A DNA stretch of 64,000 nucleotides from Auriscalpium vulgare (lineage: Eukaryota > Basidiomycota > Agaricomycetes > Russulales > Auriscalpiaceae): assembly GCA_019915015.1 (NCBI GenBank), contig JAHBBC010000003.1, positions 186,001-250,000 of the forward strand, given 5' to 3'. Both the position numbers and the translations under genes were made by a program. Positions 38,306-49,388 of this stretch are shown here, piece by piece (the first letter of the stretch is position 1; each line of letters opens with the position of its first letter). The notes beneath the pieces are model-generated. The model made no database searches, was not told where the DNA came from, and was given only the letters and a program-made list of their open reading frames with translations.

Positions 38306-40828
38306 CTAGACTTTCTCAAGCGCCAACGCCCCTTTGTCCGAGTCCTTCGGGCGGCTCAAGGACTGTCTCGGAAACCCATTAGGTACGACATGATTTGGAA
38401 AGCCGCCTGTGTAAGGAGAAATCAGCCTCCTTGGCGCTAGAGCAGGGACACAGAATACTTGCCACTGGTGAGAATTGCGGAACCCTACCCAAGTCCAGGT
38501 AAGCTTAGATGCATTGCCACGAACCGAAGAGCTCACATGTGGCCACTGAGGGCAACCTCAACGTACGCTAGCCCGCGTTCAAGATGCATGTTACCGAGCG
38601 CCCCAACGCCGTCAACGATGAAGGAATCGTTGGCGATGGGCGTCTGGAAACCTTGCTGTCCATTCCCTGTCAATCAGAGTGAGATCCGTCGCTCACAGAT
38701 GACCCATTGGATCTTCTCACAAGTCATGCTGTGACGGGTTGCGCGCTTCAGAAGACGAATACGGGGAAAAAATAGCACAAGGCGCTCACTTTTGAAGAAC
38801 GATGCGTGCCCTGAAACGTGAACGTTATCTCAGGAAAATGGAGTGGGAGCGCCCGAATAAACCCACCCTTCAGCGATCAATATAAAGTCGCCCAAGCCGT
38901 GCACCACCACGCTGCGGTTGCTCTTCTCGATGACATTGGGGAGCACTGTGAAAGCCGGTGGAAGGCTGGCGTCTCCGCGGGGGAATACGTCTATATCGGA
39001 GCATTCCTCCCAGGTGACGTTGACCGGGGCATGGATAGCCGCCTTCACGTCAGCTCGATCGAAGTACAATGGCGTCGTTTGTTCCTGCATGAAAGAACCT
39101 CTACAAGTCGTCGTGGTGAGTGCTGAGAGCGTCAAAAATCAAACGGAATGCGCACGGGAATCCTAGTACATCCCACAATATTGGCCACTGCGAAAATCAA
39201 AATCAATCTTGGACAACTCATCTGCATGTAAGGACATACCGTGTCAAAGATCCTGTAGATATTGAATGCAGGGTTGATATTGACGGCCTCGTCGAATATG
39301 AGATCCCAAACGTCGCATCCTCGATCATTCTCGACGGACTTCCCCGGTAGAGGGAGCAGGCCTGTGGGAGGGTATGTGACGAATTTCTCCATGTAGTTGG
39401 CGTAGTTGCACTTTGCTGCTACCGCGTCTAATTGCGCCATGAACGTTTGACTGTGCAAAAAGTGTCTCGACCTGTGTTAATGGACCAAGACGCATGAATG
39501 TACTGACTTAAAGGAGAATACGTGCTCGTATTTGTGCACGAAAGCAACAGCGGGAATTTGGCTTTGAACGACATCCCAACCGAGAACGGCTGTGTGAACA
39601 TATCTTGAGTCCTTTTATTTCTCCAAAGAGGGATGAAGACATGTACTCACGGTCGCTCACCCATATACCCTGCAAATTCCAGTCCAAGTCGGTCGCGTTT
39701 TCATAAATATAATTGGCGATGTCTTGGCACCGATCCGAGAGTTGAGGGTCAATAGCGACTGCAATTCAATGCAGCACTCACAAGGCACATACATGCCAGC
39801 ATACTGACCAAAGATCGCCAGTCAGCTCATCAAAGTACAGACGAGGATGTTGGTAAGGACTTACACTCTCCCCCGTCAGATAGAGTTTTGTCCCCTTCAG
39901 CTCCGAAAATATTTCCAGGAATTGTTCAAAGAAGCCCACTAGCTGTGCGGCGACATCATTTTCGTTCTGAGTAAAGTCGTTCAGGTACTGCTTGCTTATA
40001 TGACGATATGTCTATACTTACGCGGGCCGTAGGCGTTCCTTGAGAGTAGCCTGTGCCTACGGGCTGCTCGACAAACAAAACGCTCGAGAGATTCGTCCAG
40101 CTGAACTCATTTTGCGTCGGCTTAGCTGTGCCCGTGGCCCAAGTGAAAGGCTGCAAAGATTGTGTCTTAGTCGATGCTGCTGACGTCCAGGCAAGGAGCT
40201 TACACCATTTTCCTGGAATGAGCCCTCGAGAGAAGAGCATCCGGGGCCCCCGTTCGTCCTTCGAGAGCGGCACTTGAGAAATTGATGTCGCAAAGCCATA
40301 GCAAGACAAACATACCAAAAAATGACGTCGTCTAGGCTTCCCTCCGGTCCTGGGGGGAAAAACCAGAAGAAAAGCTAACAGTCTGATATTCAGATATAAG
40401 TCTGCGATACAAGTTCATTGTTTGCTCACCTTTCGCGTCTCGTTCGCTGCGCCGCTAATCGGGATAAGCCCCGACCAAGATGGTCCGACGTCGAAGTCGA
40501 CGAGCGGTATGGTCGTACCATCAACATAGAATTCTGGGCAGTAGGGTTGGGTGCGGTTGCGGCCATGATGAAGATGAAGACACGCACGCGACGCTTTCGG
40601 GTTGGTGAAGGTGATATTCTTCACGCCGGTCCCTGAAGCCCGTCGGTCCAGCTGGCGTTCTCTCAGGTCGGTGTCGGGTCCGCGCCTAGCCTGCTTGAAA
40701 CGCTCAACAGCTGCGTTACGCTTCGCGTTGATTTCCTGTGGGGAGGTCTGTCTGGCGGTCGCCACCTCGGGTACGAGGGCAGCGCAAACGGCCACGGCGA
40801 GCGCCAGAGTCTTGAGGAGCGCAGGCAT
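38306..40828 (-). CDS. Secreted serine carboxypeptidase (S10)
   Basis: This is a family S10 serine carboxypeptidase that removes C-terminal residues, probably secreted or vacuolar. The N-terminus MPALLKTLALAVAVCAALVPEVATA is a clear signal peptide; a short form LLKTLALAVAVCAALVP is enough to see it. The propeptide-like part is followed by the substrate-binding motif TNGGPGCSSLEGSF near 40230, FVEQPVGTGYSQG, and the catalytic motif LYLTGES|YAGMY, which is interrupted by an intron near 39860. The gene has around a dozen exons with introns near 50 nt, and I did not fix every border. It ends with GGFPNHVVPNGFPRQSL. Several potential N-glycosylation sites (for example NLS, NET) fit secretion. A TATA box lies about 53 nt before the start. 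Confidence 0.88.
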
Positions 40829-40880
40829 CGACGAAAGACGGACACGGGGGACAGCCAGCAGGCGGTCGTCATCCCCGTCC

Positions 40881-40887
40881 TATATAG
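40881..40887 (-). promoter_or_regulatory. TATA box of the carboxypeptidase gene
   Basis: TATATAG (minus strand CTATATA) lies 53 nt upstream of the start codon, the usual position for a TATA box with a short 5' leader. Confidence 0.6.
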
Positions 40888-41140
40888 AGCAGCCCGGACC
40901 CAGGGAGAACCATCACAATATCCTCGGAACGCCTGATGCGTGCGAGGAGGCCATTGGCTAACGGCGGCTAGCTGAGCGAGTGGCCATGTGCTTCGCACTT
41001 ACGATCTGGAAGTCCGTGTACGGAGGCGGAGCGAAGGCGGTGCGGCACGGCCGGCGAGCTGCTGATGGGAAACACCGCCCTCAACAGGGTCTCGAGGCTA
41101 TCGTAACGGCTTCGTTATCGGCTGCCGACGTCGTCAAGAC

Positions 41141-41180
41141 ATGCGCCTGCATGCGCCTGCATGCGCCTGCAAGGGCCTGC
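41141..41180. repeat. 10-bp tandem repeat
   Basis: ATGCGCCTGC occurs three times without change (41141-41170), followed by a fourth copy with two changes (AAGGGCCTGC). Confidence 0.85.
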
Positions 41181-41362
41181 GTATCAGCCGACCAGTTCCA
41201 AGAATAGTAGTACAATACAGCGTACCCATGTCACCCAGCAGGAGAGGGGGACGGAGGATTCATGTGCTGATGGCGTGCGCATCTCAGTACTGCACGCGTG
41301 CCGATCACAGGTACACATGCATTGTGTGATACTATTCTACTAGCCAGCACACAACCCGAGTG

Positions 41363-42273
41363 CTACGAGCTGATCGAAGGCACAACGCATTCCCTGACAA
41401 AATATTCGTGGAAGCGATTGTCGTCCGTAAGCTCAGGATGGAAGGTGGTCAAAAGGTGGCGCCCTTGTCGAAGGGCTACGACCGCCTGGTCGGGGCCGTC
41501 CTCCAAGATGCACTGAGGGACCAAATTGGCAGGAACACGCGAGATGACTTGTATCGCAGGTTCACTGGGCGTGGCCTGAAGTGACAGTATTACCTGCATG
41601 GAAAGGCAATAAATTCAAAACTCCTCACGCAGATTCAGGAACACTCGTACAGGAGCTCGGATGAAGACCCCTGTGAAGGGCACGTTGGAGTCGCGCAGCC
41701 CGTGCACTTGAAGAGGTGCTTCAAAGGATTCCACCTGCGGTCTACGTGAGGCGGGCGGTCTGAGCGCCGAAGCGACGACTCACCTGTGAGCCCCATCCGT
41801 TTCTTGCGATGCGGACGGAGACGCCGCCTAGCAGCTCCTGACCCCCCTTCTTCGCGTTGGTAACGGACTGGGACAACAGAATGGCGCCGGCACATGTTCC
41901 CCATATAACTTTGGTTCTGACGAATTCTTTGAGAGGCTCTGTAAGTCCAGATAACCGCGCCAACAGCGCGATGGTCGTCGATTCTGGGCAAGATGCGTCC
42001 TCAGTCGGCCATGTATGGGTAAACTAAGAGCACCGTCGTACCTCCCCCGGGGATGATGAGGGCATCACAGCGGGCAAGGTCTTCTGGCGTTCGGACCTGT
42101 ACGACGTCGATCTTCTCGCGTCCTGACACTTTCTGAAGCATGTCCTGATGCTCGGCGAAGGCGCCTTGCAGAGCTGAACAAGGCGCGTGTCGGTTATGCT
42201 GCGGCCATCGTCAGACCGACGAGTGCTCACCAAGGATCCCGATGACCACGCGGGTGACTGCCCGGTCCTGCAT
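41363..42273 (-). CDS. Pyridoxal 5'-phosphate synthase glutaminase (PdxT/Sno)
   Basis: PdxT is the glutaminase that feeds ammonia to PdxS/Snz for vitamin B6 synthesis in the cytosol. The start is [20 protein letters not shown]; exon 1 is 42231-42273 and the second exon continues [10 protein letters not shown]. Family motifs follow: [23 protein letters not shown] with the nucleophile cysteine, [21 protein letters not shown] and, near the end, HPELTDD with the His and Glu of the triad. All catalytic residues are present. The exon joint at [14 protein letters not shown] uses donor GTACGA near 41654; the reading to the next visible donor would give a stop. It diverges from the alkyltransferase gene with about 150 bp between starts. 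Confidence 0.92.
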
Positions 42274-42421
42274 CACCAGCGAGAAGGACAAAGGGCGTGG
42301 CCTGGCGCGGCAGGCGAGTCAGACTGACGCGCGCGCACTGCCGGACCCGCGAGTCTGCCGCGCCAGTATATGTATCCTGGCAGTCACCGTCGGAGGCCCT
42401 ACCCTCCTAGCTGGTAACCCA

Positions 42422-43049
42422 ATGTCGTCGATGACCCTCGACCTGTCCTCCTTCCGCCATCGTCCCAATCGCCCGACCCGACGCGCTCCTCTGGACATGG
42501 CTGTGCGAGTTGCGCACCCCAAGAAGGATCTTGCCCAGTGTGAGTGTCAGCTCATTGGGTCTCAATCCTCCGTCTTCTTTATCTTGCCTAGGCAACATCT
42601 ACTATCCCCTCACCGCCCCCGAGCGTGCCGCCTTCCGTACGAAAGCAGGAAAGCGCGTCACCGAGCACCAGTGGGCAGTCTACGACCTCGTTCGCAACAT
42701 CCCCGCTGGTCAGGTCTCGACATACAAAGACATCTGCGTCGCCCTCGGCTCGGGCTCCCCCCGCTCCGTCGGAGGCGCACTGCGAAACAATCCATTTGCG
42801 CCCTACGTCCCATGCCACCGCATCGTCGCGTCCAACCTATTCATCGGCGGCTTCTTCGGTGAATGGACAGATCTGAAACAATCCTCATCCAAAGATGTAC
42901 AGGTTCCCGAAAATTGGCACGAGGAATATAAGGGCAAAGGCACCGGTGCGGTGCAGCGAGAGAAGATTCGTATGTTGGCGATGGAAGGCGTCTTGTTCGA
43001 CAAGAGCGGGAAGCTGATTGGCAGTGAGGAGTTTACATGGAAAGGCTGA
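42422..43049 (+). CDS. O6-alkylguanine-DNA alkyltransferase (MGMT)
   Basis: This suicide repair protein moves an alkyl group from O6-alkylguanine to its own cysteine, in the nucleus. Exons 42422-42539 and 42592-43049 give 191 residues. The diagnostic active site PCHRIVAS places the acceptor at about Cys114; the arginine-finger and helix-turn-helix part reads GQVSTYKDICVALGSGSPRSVGGALRNNP. The segment HQWAVYDLVRNIP upstream also fits the family. The protein has no N-terminal Ada-type domain. The 52-nt intron joins LAQC to NIYYPLT. A TATA-like sequence (TATATGTA, about 42367) lies some 50 nt before the start codon. Atl-type proteins lack the cysteine, so true MGMT is favoured. Confidence 0.92.
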
Positions 43050-43326
43050 TGCGGGCGGTAGCTTGAAGCTCACCGTATTCAAAACCCCAAGTTGTCGGCG
43101 AGCATTCCGTGTACTTCCCAATGTCACTTACTAGACAGTGACTGAAATTCCCTTCTAAGCCTGTGGGCGACTACTGTACAGTATGTTTATTTAAGGGTAT
43201 AGTACAGACAAGTATCGTCGCGAAGCGTCCTAAGCTACCAGTACATCGTAAAAGTGCCACAATAGTCTGTCCGTGCAGAGTCTTCAAGTCCACGCATCAA
43301 GCTCTATGGAGGCCAAATTCCACCGA

Positions 43327-46300
43327 TCATAACAGCGAGTGATCGACGAAAAACGCCCGCACACTCTCCAGCAGCTCCCGCTCATGAACCACCCAGTTTT
43401 CCCTCACCTGCGCTCGCACTTCAGCTCGTGCGTCGTGCCGGATAGATTTGACGGTCAACCGGAAACCGGCGGAGATGGGGCGGTGGTCTGAGACGTCGGC
43501 TTCGTATCGCTTGTAGTGCAACTGCTTCACGCGTTGCGGATCCTGCGATCGCCACAGCACGCGGTCGCACCATGCGGGTATGCGACGCTTTTCGGACGAG
43601 TCGTACTCGGTTGAGCGGCGGTCGTATTTGTAGGTGGGAGGGAATGAAAGAGGGCCTTCCAAGAAGGAACGGAGACGGAACCCAGCGTTATGCTTCATTT
43701 CTTTCATGAGTTGGTCGTGAACAACGAGCGTGTGATACTCGTTGTTCTTGACGCAGGACACAGCTGCGTCACGGCGTTGGTCGATGCGATAGTTCATGTC
43801 TCCGTTTATCTGACAGGACGACTCGTCGAAGAGATGAGAAGCGTGGAAGAAGACTACTCACAAAAACGATTTCGTGGTCAAGAACCATCGAGCCATCGCC
43901 ACCACCGACAAATCCGACCGACTCCTCCACAGCCTCGGACTCGGGAAAGACAGCCTTTGCTTCGAGTATGGCCGCAATATCCGCATTCCTCTGCCTGACG
44001 TGACGTTGTCCTGCAGCGAGATGGCAATTAATGAAGCACACAGACGAATCGTCGACGACCATGCGAGCCACAATGCCGCCCTAATGAACGCATATGCCGT
44101 CAGATGCTGCTGATACAAGGACCAAATGGTGTGCATGCCTTGTTGCCATATCGCCCACCCATTCCTCGTTTGACAGTTGCAATGGCAACCTCGCGGAGGG
44201 ACACCTTTTCCGCGTTTTTGACAAAAATGCAAGTGAAGAGTCCGACCAGGTTCTCCGTGTGGATAACCGTATAAGGCGTATCTGGAGGCATGGCCAGTCG
44301 AACGGCATAGACAAGCCTATCGTACCACCTCTTGTAAGAGCTGGACACCTTCTCTGAGATAGCACCTTCGTGGTGTCCTTTCTTCTTCCCGCCAAGAAGG
44401 ACGGTCTTGGCGGCCATTTTCCGGCTCTCTAGATCAATGAGCTCCTGGAAGCCGAAGACGATGATGTCGGGCGAATCGACACTACGTAACACGTCGTTGA
44501 GAAAGCTGATGTTGTCAGGCGAGCCGGTCAACGCGTCGGGCTTCGCAGCGTCCACATTCCAGGAGGCGATGAGAATGTTCATGTCGCGGAAAGTGCTGAA
44601 GCTCTGCTCTTGACGCAGCAGCTCAGAATCTGGCAAGGACACGTGAGTCGAGTACAGAGCCAGATACGACAAAGAGCTCACCGATCCAGTCGACGCCAAG
44701 CAATCCGTCCCAAAGTTTGATCCGCTCATCTCTCCCCACGCTAAAGACGCAAAGCTTTCCTAGTTTGTCGATGCTGAGCGGATCGACGACGATCTTCTGC
44801 AAAGGAAGTCCCGCATGCGCGTTCCACTGATTCGTTACGACCCAGGGTCGGGGCGCAACATCAAACGCCACGATCATGCCCTTCCTTCCTCCAGCCCAGA
44901 GACGCTCATTTACCCCCTCCAGAGAAAGCACATCCGAGTTCGATACCTTGATGACTTCAAGGCACTCTGGAATCCGGTCTCTTGTGTTATGGTTCCAGAT
45001 ACTGACGAACCCGCCTTCGTGGCCGAGGTATACGTGCTGCGGATGTGTACGGAGAATGGCGCCTGAAGTCACTGTACCAACATGCTCAGTTGGCAAGACA
45101 GAGCGACCCACGCCTCCAGGGGTAAATATGTCATAGATGCGGATCATGGGACCGCGCGATCCACTGCCAGCAGGTACTGGAGGTTCCCGTGACGATGTCC
45201 ACAGCATCCCTCCAAAGATCTGGGCAAACTCTTGCTTGTCTGAGATCCTGAGGACGCGCGGTTGATGGTGTGACAGATACATGTCGTCTTGATCCGGATC
45301 CCATAAAAAGATCAGCGCCTTGCCGACGTCGTCCACAGTCACCATGGCGGTGCCATGGCGCAGGACATGGGTGACGGTCGAAGCATGTACTGAAGTTTTG
45401 GTGCCGACGACAACGCCGCTGGTCACATCGAGCTCGAGAAGGTGTCCTTCTTTCGTACCCAACCAGAGATATCTGCCCTTGTCCCTCTCGGCCGACGCGC
45501 AGCGGAACTCCATGCTAGTCACCTTGACCTCTTTCGAGAATCCAAGGGCTTTTGCATCGAGATCAAAGAGCGGAGCCTCAGAAATGGATAGGTCATAGAT
45601 TCTGACGTGGTGGTGGGAGGCAACGACGAATATATGTCCAGCCACGGCAACAATGCCCACATGAGCTGGGACGTGAATGTTTGCCTCGCTGTATTCGTGA
45701 CAGGCCAGCCTCGGCGGCCGTCGCGACGCTCGACTTGAATCAGGCATGGATTCTGCTGCTCTGCTTTTTGGATCCTCCTCTTCTCCTGCGGATTCATCGG
45801 ACTCGTCGGAAGGAACCCGTCGGGCAGGCGGTAACTTGTCACCTAAGGCAATCGTACGTGTTGGCGGGGGAGGTAGTCTTTGTGATGGAGGAGGTTTTCG
45901 ATCGACATCCGGCGGAGCACTAGACGAGCCCATGTGCGTATCCTCCATCATAGAGAAATGCCGAACTGAAGTCTTTGATGTCTCCTCCAGTGTCCCGGTC
46001 CCTCTCCGCGGCGGAGGTGGTGGAGGTAGGTACGCCATATGGCCAACTGTTGATAACGGAGATGCGACCGGCGAATGAGAAGAGTCGAATGATGAGCCAG
46101 CGATAGTCTTATGATGCCGTGGGGGTGGCCGGGGATGATATGGTCGGGGTACTGGTGGGTGGTGCGGTGGCTGAGGGTGTGAATGTGAATTGGTGCTACT
46201 CAGATCGCTACCACTCGACATCATGCTGGGACTACTCGATGTCGGGCCCTCAAAGCTATCGATAGAAGACACAGAGTCATGATGAGCGGGGCCGTTGCGA

Positions 46301-47379
46301 GGAGCGACAGTTTCGGCTTCGGACTCGTCGTCGAACGGACTGTGCACTTTGCCCCGCACTACAGTCTCGGGGAGAATTGGAGGGGAGACCTCGTTCGGTG
46401 TAGGAGGAAATGAGCGTCGATATGATCGCGGCGGTGGAGCCGGTTTTAATGATGGACGGGGAGGAACAACTGGGGGAGATGGACTTGTGGTAAGAATAGG
46501 CTGCGAAGTGATCCGGTTCGTGGCGGGGACAGGTGGTCGGCGTGGCGCGATTGGGGGCGGTGGGGCAGTGCTAGGGACCTATAAGGCGGGGTGTAACATG
46601 AAGACAACGATGTACTAACGCAAACTTGTTGACCAAGGAAGAGACCCCAACACTGTTGCCGCTCTCTTCATCGGCGGCCCCGTCCAAGAACGACTGACTG
46701 TTCGGACGAGCAGGTATTGGTCTGTAGAAGCGCGGGTTGTCAGAACAAGGCATACAGAGGCGAGATATATGGACTACGCACGCCGCCCTGCGTATCACGT
46801 CGTCATTTGTGTGAGCCACTTCCACATCTTGGTCTATGGGCAGCTCACGGCCGGTACTAAGCAGGGGTGAGGACCAAAGAGGCAAAACGTTCTTTTAGAG
46901 ACTCACTTGGAAACATCATTGCCGTCGACAGGATGAATCTTTATTTGAGTTTGGTCGTCGAGAAAGAGACTAGGTATCGGTGGCGGCGGTCGCGCTGTTA
47001 ATTCCTTGATCGACGACCGCCCGGACGTGAGGATTTCCGAGGATCCAGAAGGGCTGGCAGGATGCACAGGGCGCAGTAGCGGAGAAGAGAATGGAGATGC
47101 AACATATGGTTTCTTGGATCGCGGCGGCGGCGGCGGCGGCGGTTTCTTTCCTCTGAGATCGGACGACGACGACGAGTTGCGGATGTGCTGGCTCGGCGGA
47201 GTCTGTTGCTCATCTGGATCTGAGAGTGCGCGAGGGCGAGGACTGGTCTGCTGGGGGAGGAGGAAGTCATGGGTATGCGAGGGCTTGGGCGACGTCTCGA
47301 GGAGGGCTAGCTGCTCGAACTTGGACCGGAGGCTTTTGACCGCCGGCGGCGGAACCGAGTCCACATCGGACAAAGACAT
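43327..47379 (-). CDS. WD40 plus inositol-polyphosphate 5-phosphatase
   Basis: This large protein removes the 5-phosphate of inositol lipids or inositol phosphates. From MSLSDVDSVP at 47379 it has a long Pro/Ser-rich N-terminus (PPPPPPPRSKK and further polyproline runs, likely SH3 or WW ligands). Then comes a beta-propeller region (IFVVASHHHVRIYDL, YLWLGTKEGHLLELDV, VYLGHEGGFVSIWN, FSVGRDERIKLWDGLLG), and finally the phosphatase domain. The last carries NILIASWNVDAAKP, IIVFGFQEL, RYGNK, INCHLAAGQ, LNGDMNYRID, RIPAWCDRVLW and SDHRPISAGF, so the catalytic motifs are complete. The stop is at 43327-43329. About seven exons are present, one of them long (44623-46359 open). The propeller-plus-phosphatase layout resembles plant 5PTases of the WD40 type. 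Substrate cannot be told. Confidence 0.9.
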
Positions 47380-47634
47380 AGAGAGAGAAGAAGAAATAGA
47401 CTGGAGAAAGGTCTTTGAGATGGCGAAGCTGGGTGAAAGAGACTCGCGAGAGACTCCCAACGTCCAGCGGCGGGCGATGGCGGCGTGAGTGGCCAGTTTC
47501 GGAAGTTCCAAATCTGGTCTTTGTTAGGATCGCAGGCTGTTGGACAACAGACGTCAACTGCACCATACAACAGGCATACTATACATACACTGACAGTGAC
47601 AGTCTGTAACTTAAGTATACTGTGTATACAATAT

Positions 47635-49127
47635 TCACCACTCGGCGAATCCGCACAATCGTCCGTTCCAGCCCCACCAGATCATTTCGTCAGCCTCGTC
47701 TCCGACACCAGTGGGCGCTGTTGCCTTTTCAGACGAGCGACTCCGGCAACCGACCAGCATCCCCTCCGTCCGCACACCCCGAGACCGCTGTCGCGAGCCC
47801 TGTGCGTTTTCCTGTAGTCCCGATTCGTGCAAAAAACTCTCAAGTATGCTCTCGAGAGAAGATGTCGCGCTCTGTCGCGGTAGCCATGCGGGATGCGAGA
47901 ACCGTCGAGGTGCCCGCAAGAGGACGTGCATCTGTGTTGGCGCTGTTTCCCACCAATTCAGTCAATGGCAAACCCGACACAGGCAGGGAGTCAGACGAAC
48001 CAAGCTCGCACGCCATGCCTCCGCCCTCAGAGTGCGCGTTTGCTAGGGTTCGCGATAGCAAGCGTTCCGCGGCGCGAAGGGCTTGTTGTTCCTCAGCATG
48101 CGTCTGAGATCGGGGAGGAGCCAGTCGCGGCTGAGAGAGGCCGTGAGCGTGCGACGCTTTGCGAGAGAGCCGTCGGCTCCCCGACGAGCTTGAAGCAGAG
48201 CTACCACTGTGAGGAGTTGGTGGGCGAGATGTTGCGGGCTCTGATGGGAGTGGGGACGACGGAGGAAAGCTTGCACCATCCTCTTCGGTACCGCCTTCGG
48301 AGATGTTGTCCTCTTCCTCGCTGTCCTCGTCGTCGACTTCTTCGTCACTTTCTTCTTCCTCACTGTCGTCCAGTCCGTCAGCTGTTCGCTCCACCTCGTG
48401 CTCTCCCGCGCCCCAAATCTTCACCTCCAAGCCCTCGACCGCCATGATGACCCTGGCCTTCGGAGCACCCACGGTTGGGCCGAGAATAAAAAGTAGATAG
48501 GCTGTCGCCACGGGGACTTCATAAGTCGTGCCTTCGAGCAGCCCTTCGGCATTAAGTTCAGGGAAACGGTCCTTGTTTCGTGCAAGGGCAGTAGCGAGGG
48601 AAGAAAACGTGGTGTGCAGATGTGACGTGAGCTCGTCAAATGCGTTGATTAAGTCTGTGCGCTTCTTCGCGGCACGCGACTTCGAACTCCCTCCTGGTAG
48701 TCGAGCAAGTTGACCTACAGGACTGGGAGAACGCGCACGTTAAAACACAATCAGGTTTTCGATTAGATACTCACAAAGGTACTTGGCTTTTCAGAAATAG
48801 CACATGTCCGAGCAGAGAGATGGCCAAACTGGCAGCCATCTCTTCCGAGATGGTGGGCGTGTCCAGGATCACAGACGGCACCGTGAGGTTTCTCTGCTGA
48901 CCCACGGCTGCTCGCGAAGGAGATGGCGGCCGAGATCCGATATCCTCCGTTCTTGACTGTCTTGACTGATTGCGCTCGCCCTGTTCTGGAGAAGTGGGTG
49001 CTGTGGAAAGTTCGCTCATAGTGCTCCGACTTCGACTGCTGGTGACCGAAGACATGACTGAAGGCGAAGTGCTAATAAGCGAGTCTGAGGGCAACGGCGG
49101 CAGAAATGAAGGGGTAATAATGGGCAT
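47635..49127 (-). CDS. Orphan protein with Trp-rich C-terminus
   Basis: I do not recognise this 452-residue protein. Exons 48775-49127, 47954-48722 and 47635-47871 join in frame. The N-terminal third is Ser/Thr-rich. A globular part follows: LPGGSSKSRAAKKRTDLINAFDELTSHL, then LEGTTYEVPVATAYLLFILGPTVG, shown in shorter form as PVATAYLLFILGPTVG, possibly a buried or membrane helix. A strongly acidic tract (SEEEESDEEVDDEDSEEE) and a Ser-rich region come next. The last exon ends MIWWGWNGRLCGFAEW. I reached that end through an 82-nt intron (47872-47953) whose donor and acceptor keep phase; otherwise the frame stops at 47840. Such an aromatic end is unlikely by chance. Function unknown. Confidence 0.7.
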
Positions 49128-49201
49128 GGAAGCTGGAATGTCTGCGAGGGGCGGTGAGTCTCATATACGGAAAAGCTGGACAATAGTGCTGAAGCCAAGC
49201 C

Positions 49202-49224
49202 GAGTCGAGAGTCGAGAGTCGAGA
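49202..49224. repeat. Short tandem repeat AGTCGAG
   Basis: A 7-bp unit (GTCGAGA type) is repeated three times in the region upstream of the 49127 gene. Confidence 0.7.
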
Positions 49225-49242
49225 CGCGTGTGGCAGAACTCG

Positions 49243-49253
49243 AAACCCTAACC
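49243..49253. promoter_or_regulatory. Telobox-like motif
   Basis: AAACCCTAACC stands 116 bp before the start codon at 49127, with a CACGTG E-box palindrome at 49258-49263 next to it. Both are known as regulatory motifs in other eukaryotes; action here is inference. Confidence 0.45.
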
Positions 49254-49388
49254 TGGGCACGTGGGCGCGTCGACGTCTACATCATAATGCTGTGATGCAC
49301 ACCAGAGTCCACAGTGGCACATTAATTCGCGCGATATCATTAGTGTGGTACAGCGGACATAACTCTCTAGTATCGCAGCAACCATTAC

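Larger units (their letters stand above)
40829..41362. other. Intergenic region upstream of carboxypeptidase
   Basis: These 534 bases hold the carboxypeptidase promoter (TATA box at 40881-40887), a 10-bp tandem repeat at 41141-41180 and the 3' end of the PdxT gene. No coding sequence was recognised. Confidence 0.55.

Noticed and set aside
47006..47488. Gly-rich plus-strand frame of 160 codons
   Set aside because: It mirrors the polyproline and Ser-rich N-terminus of the 5-phosphatase protein.
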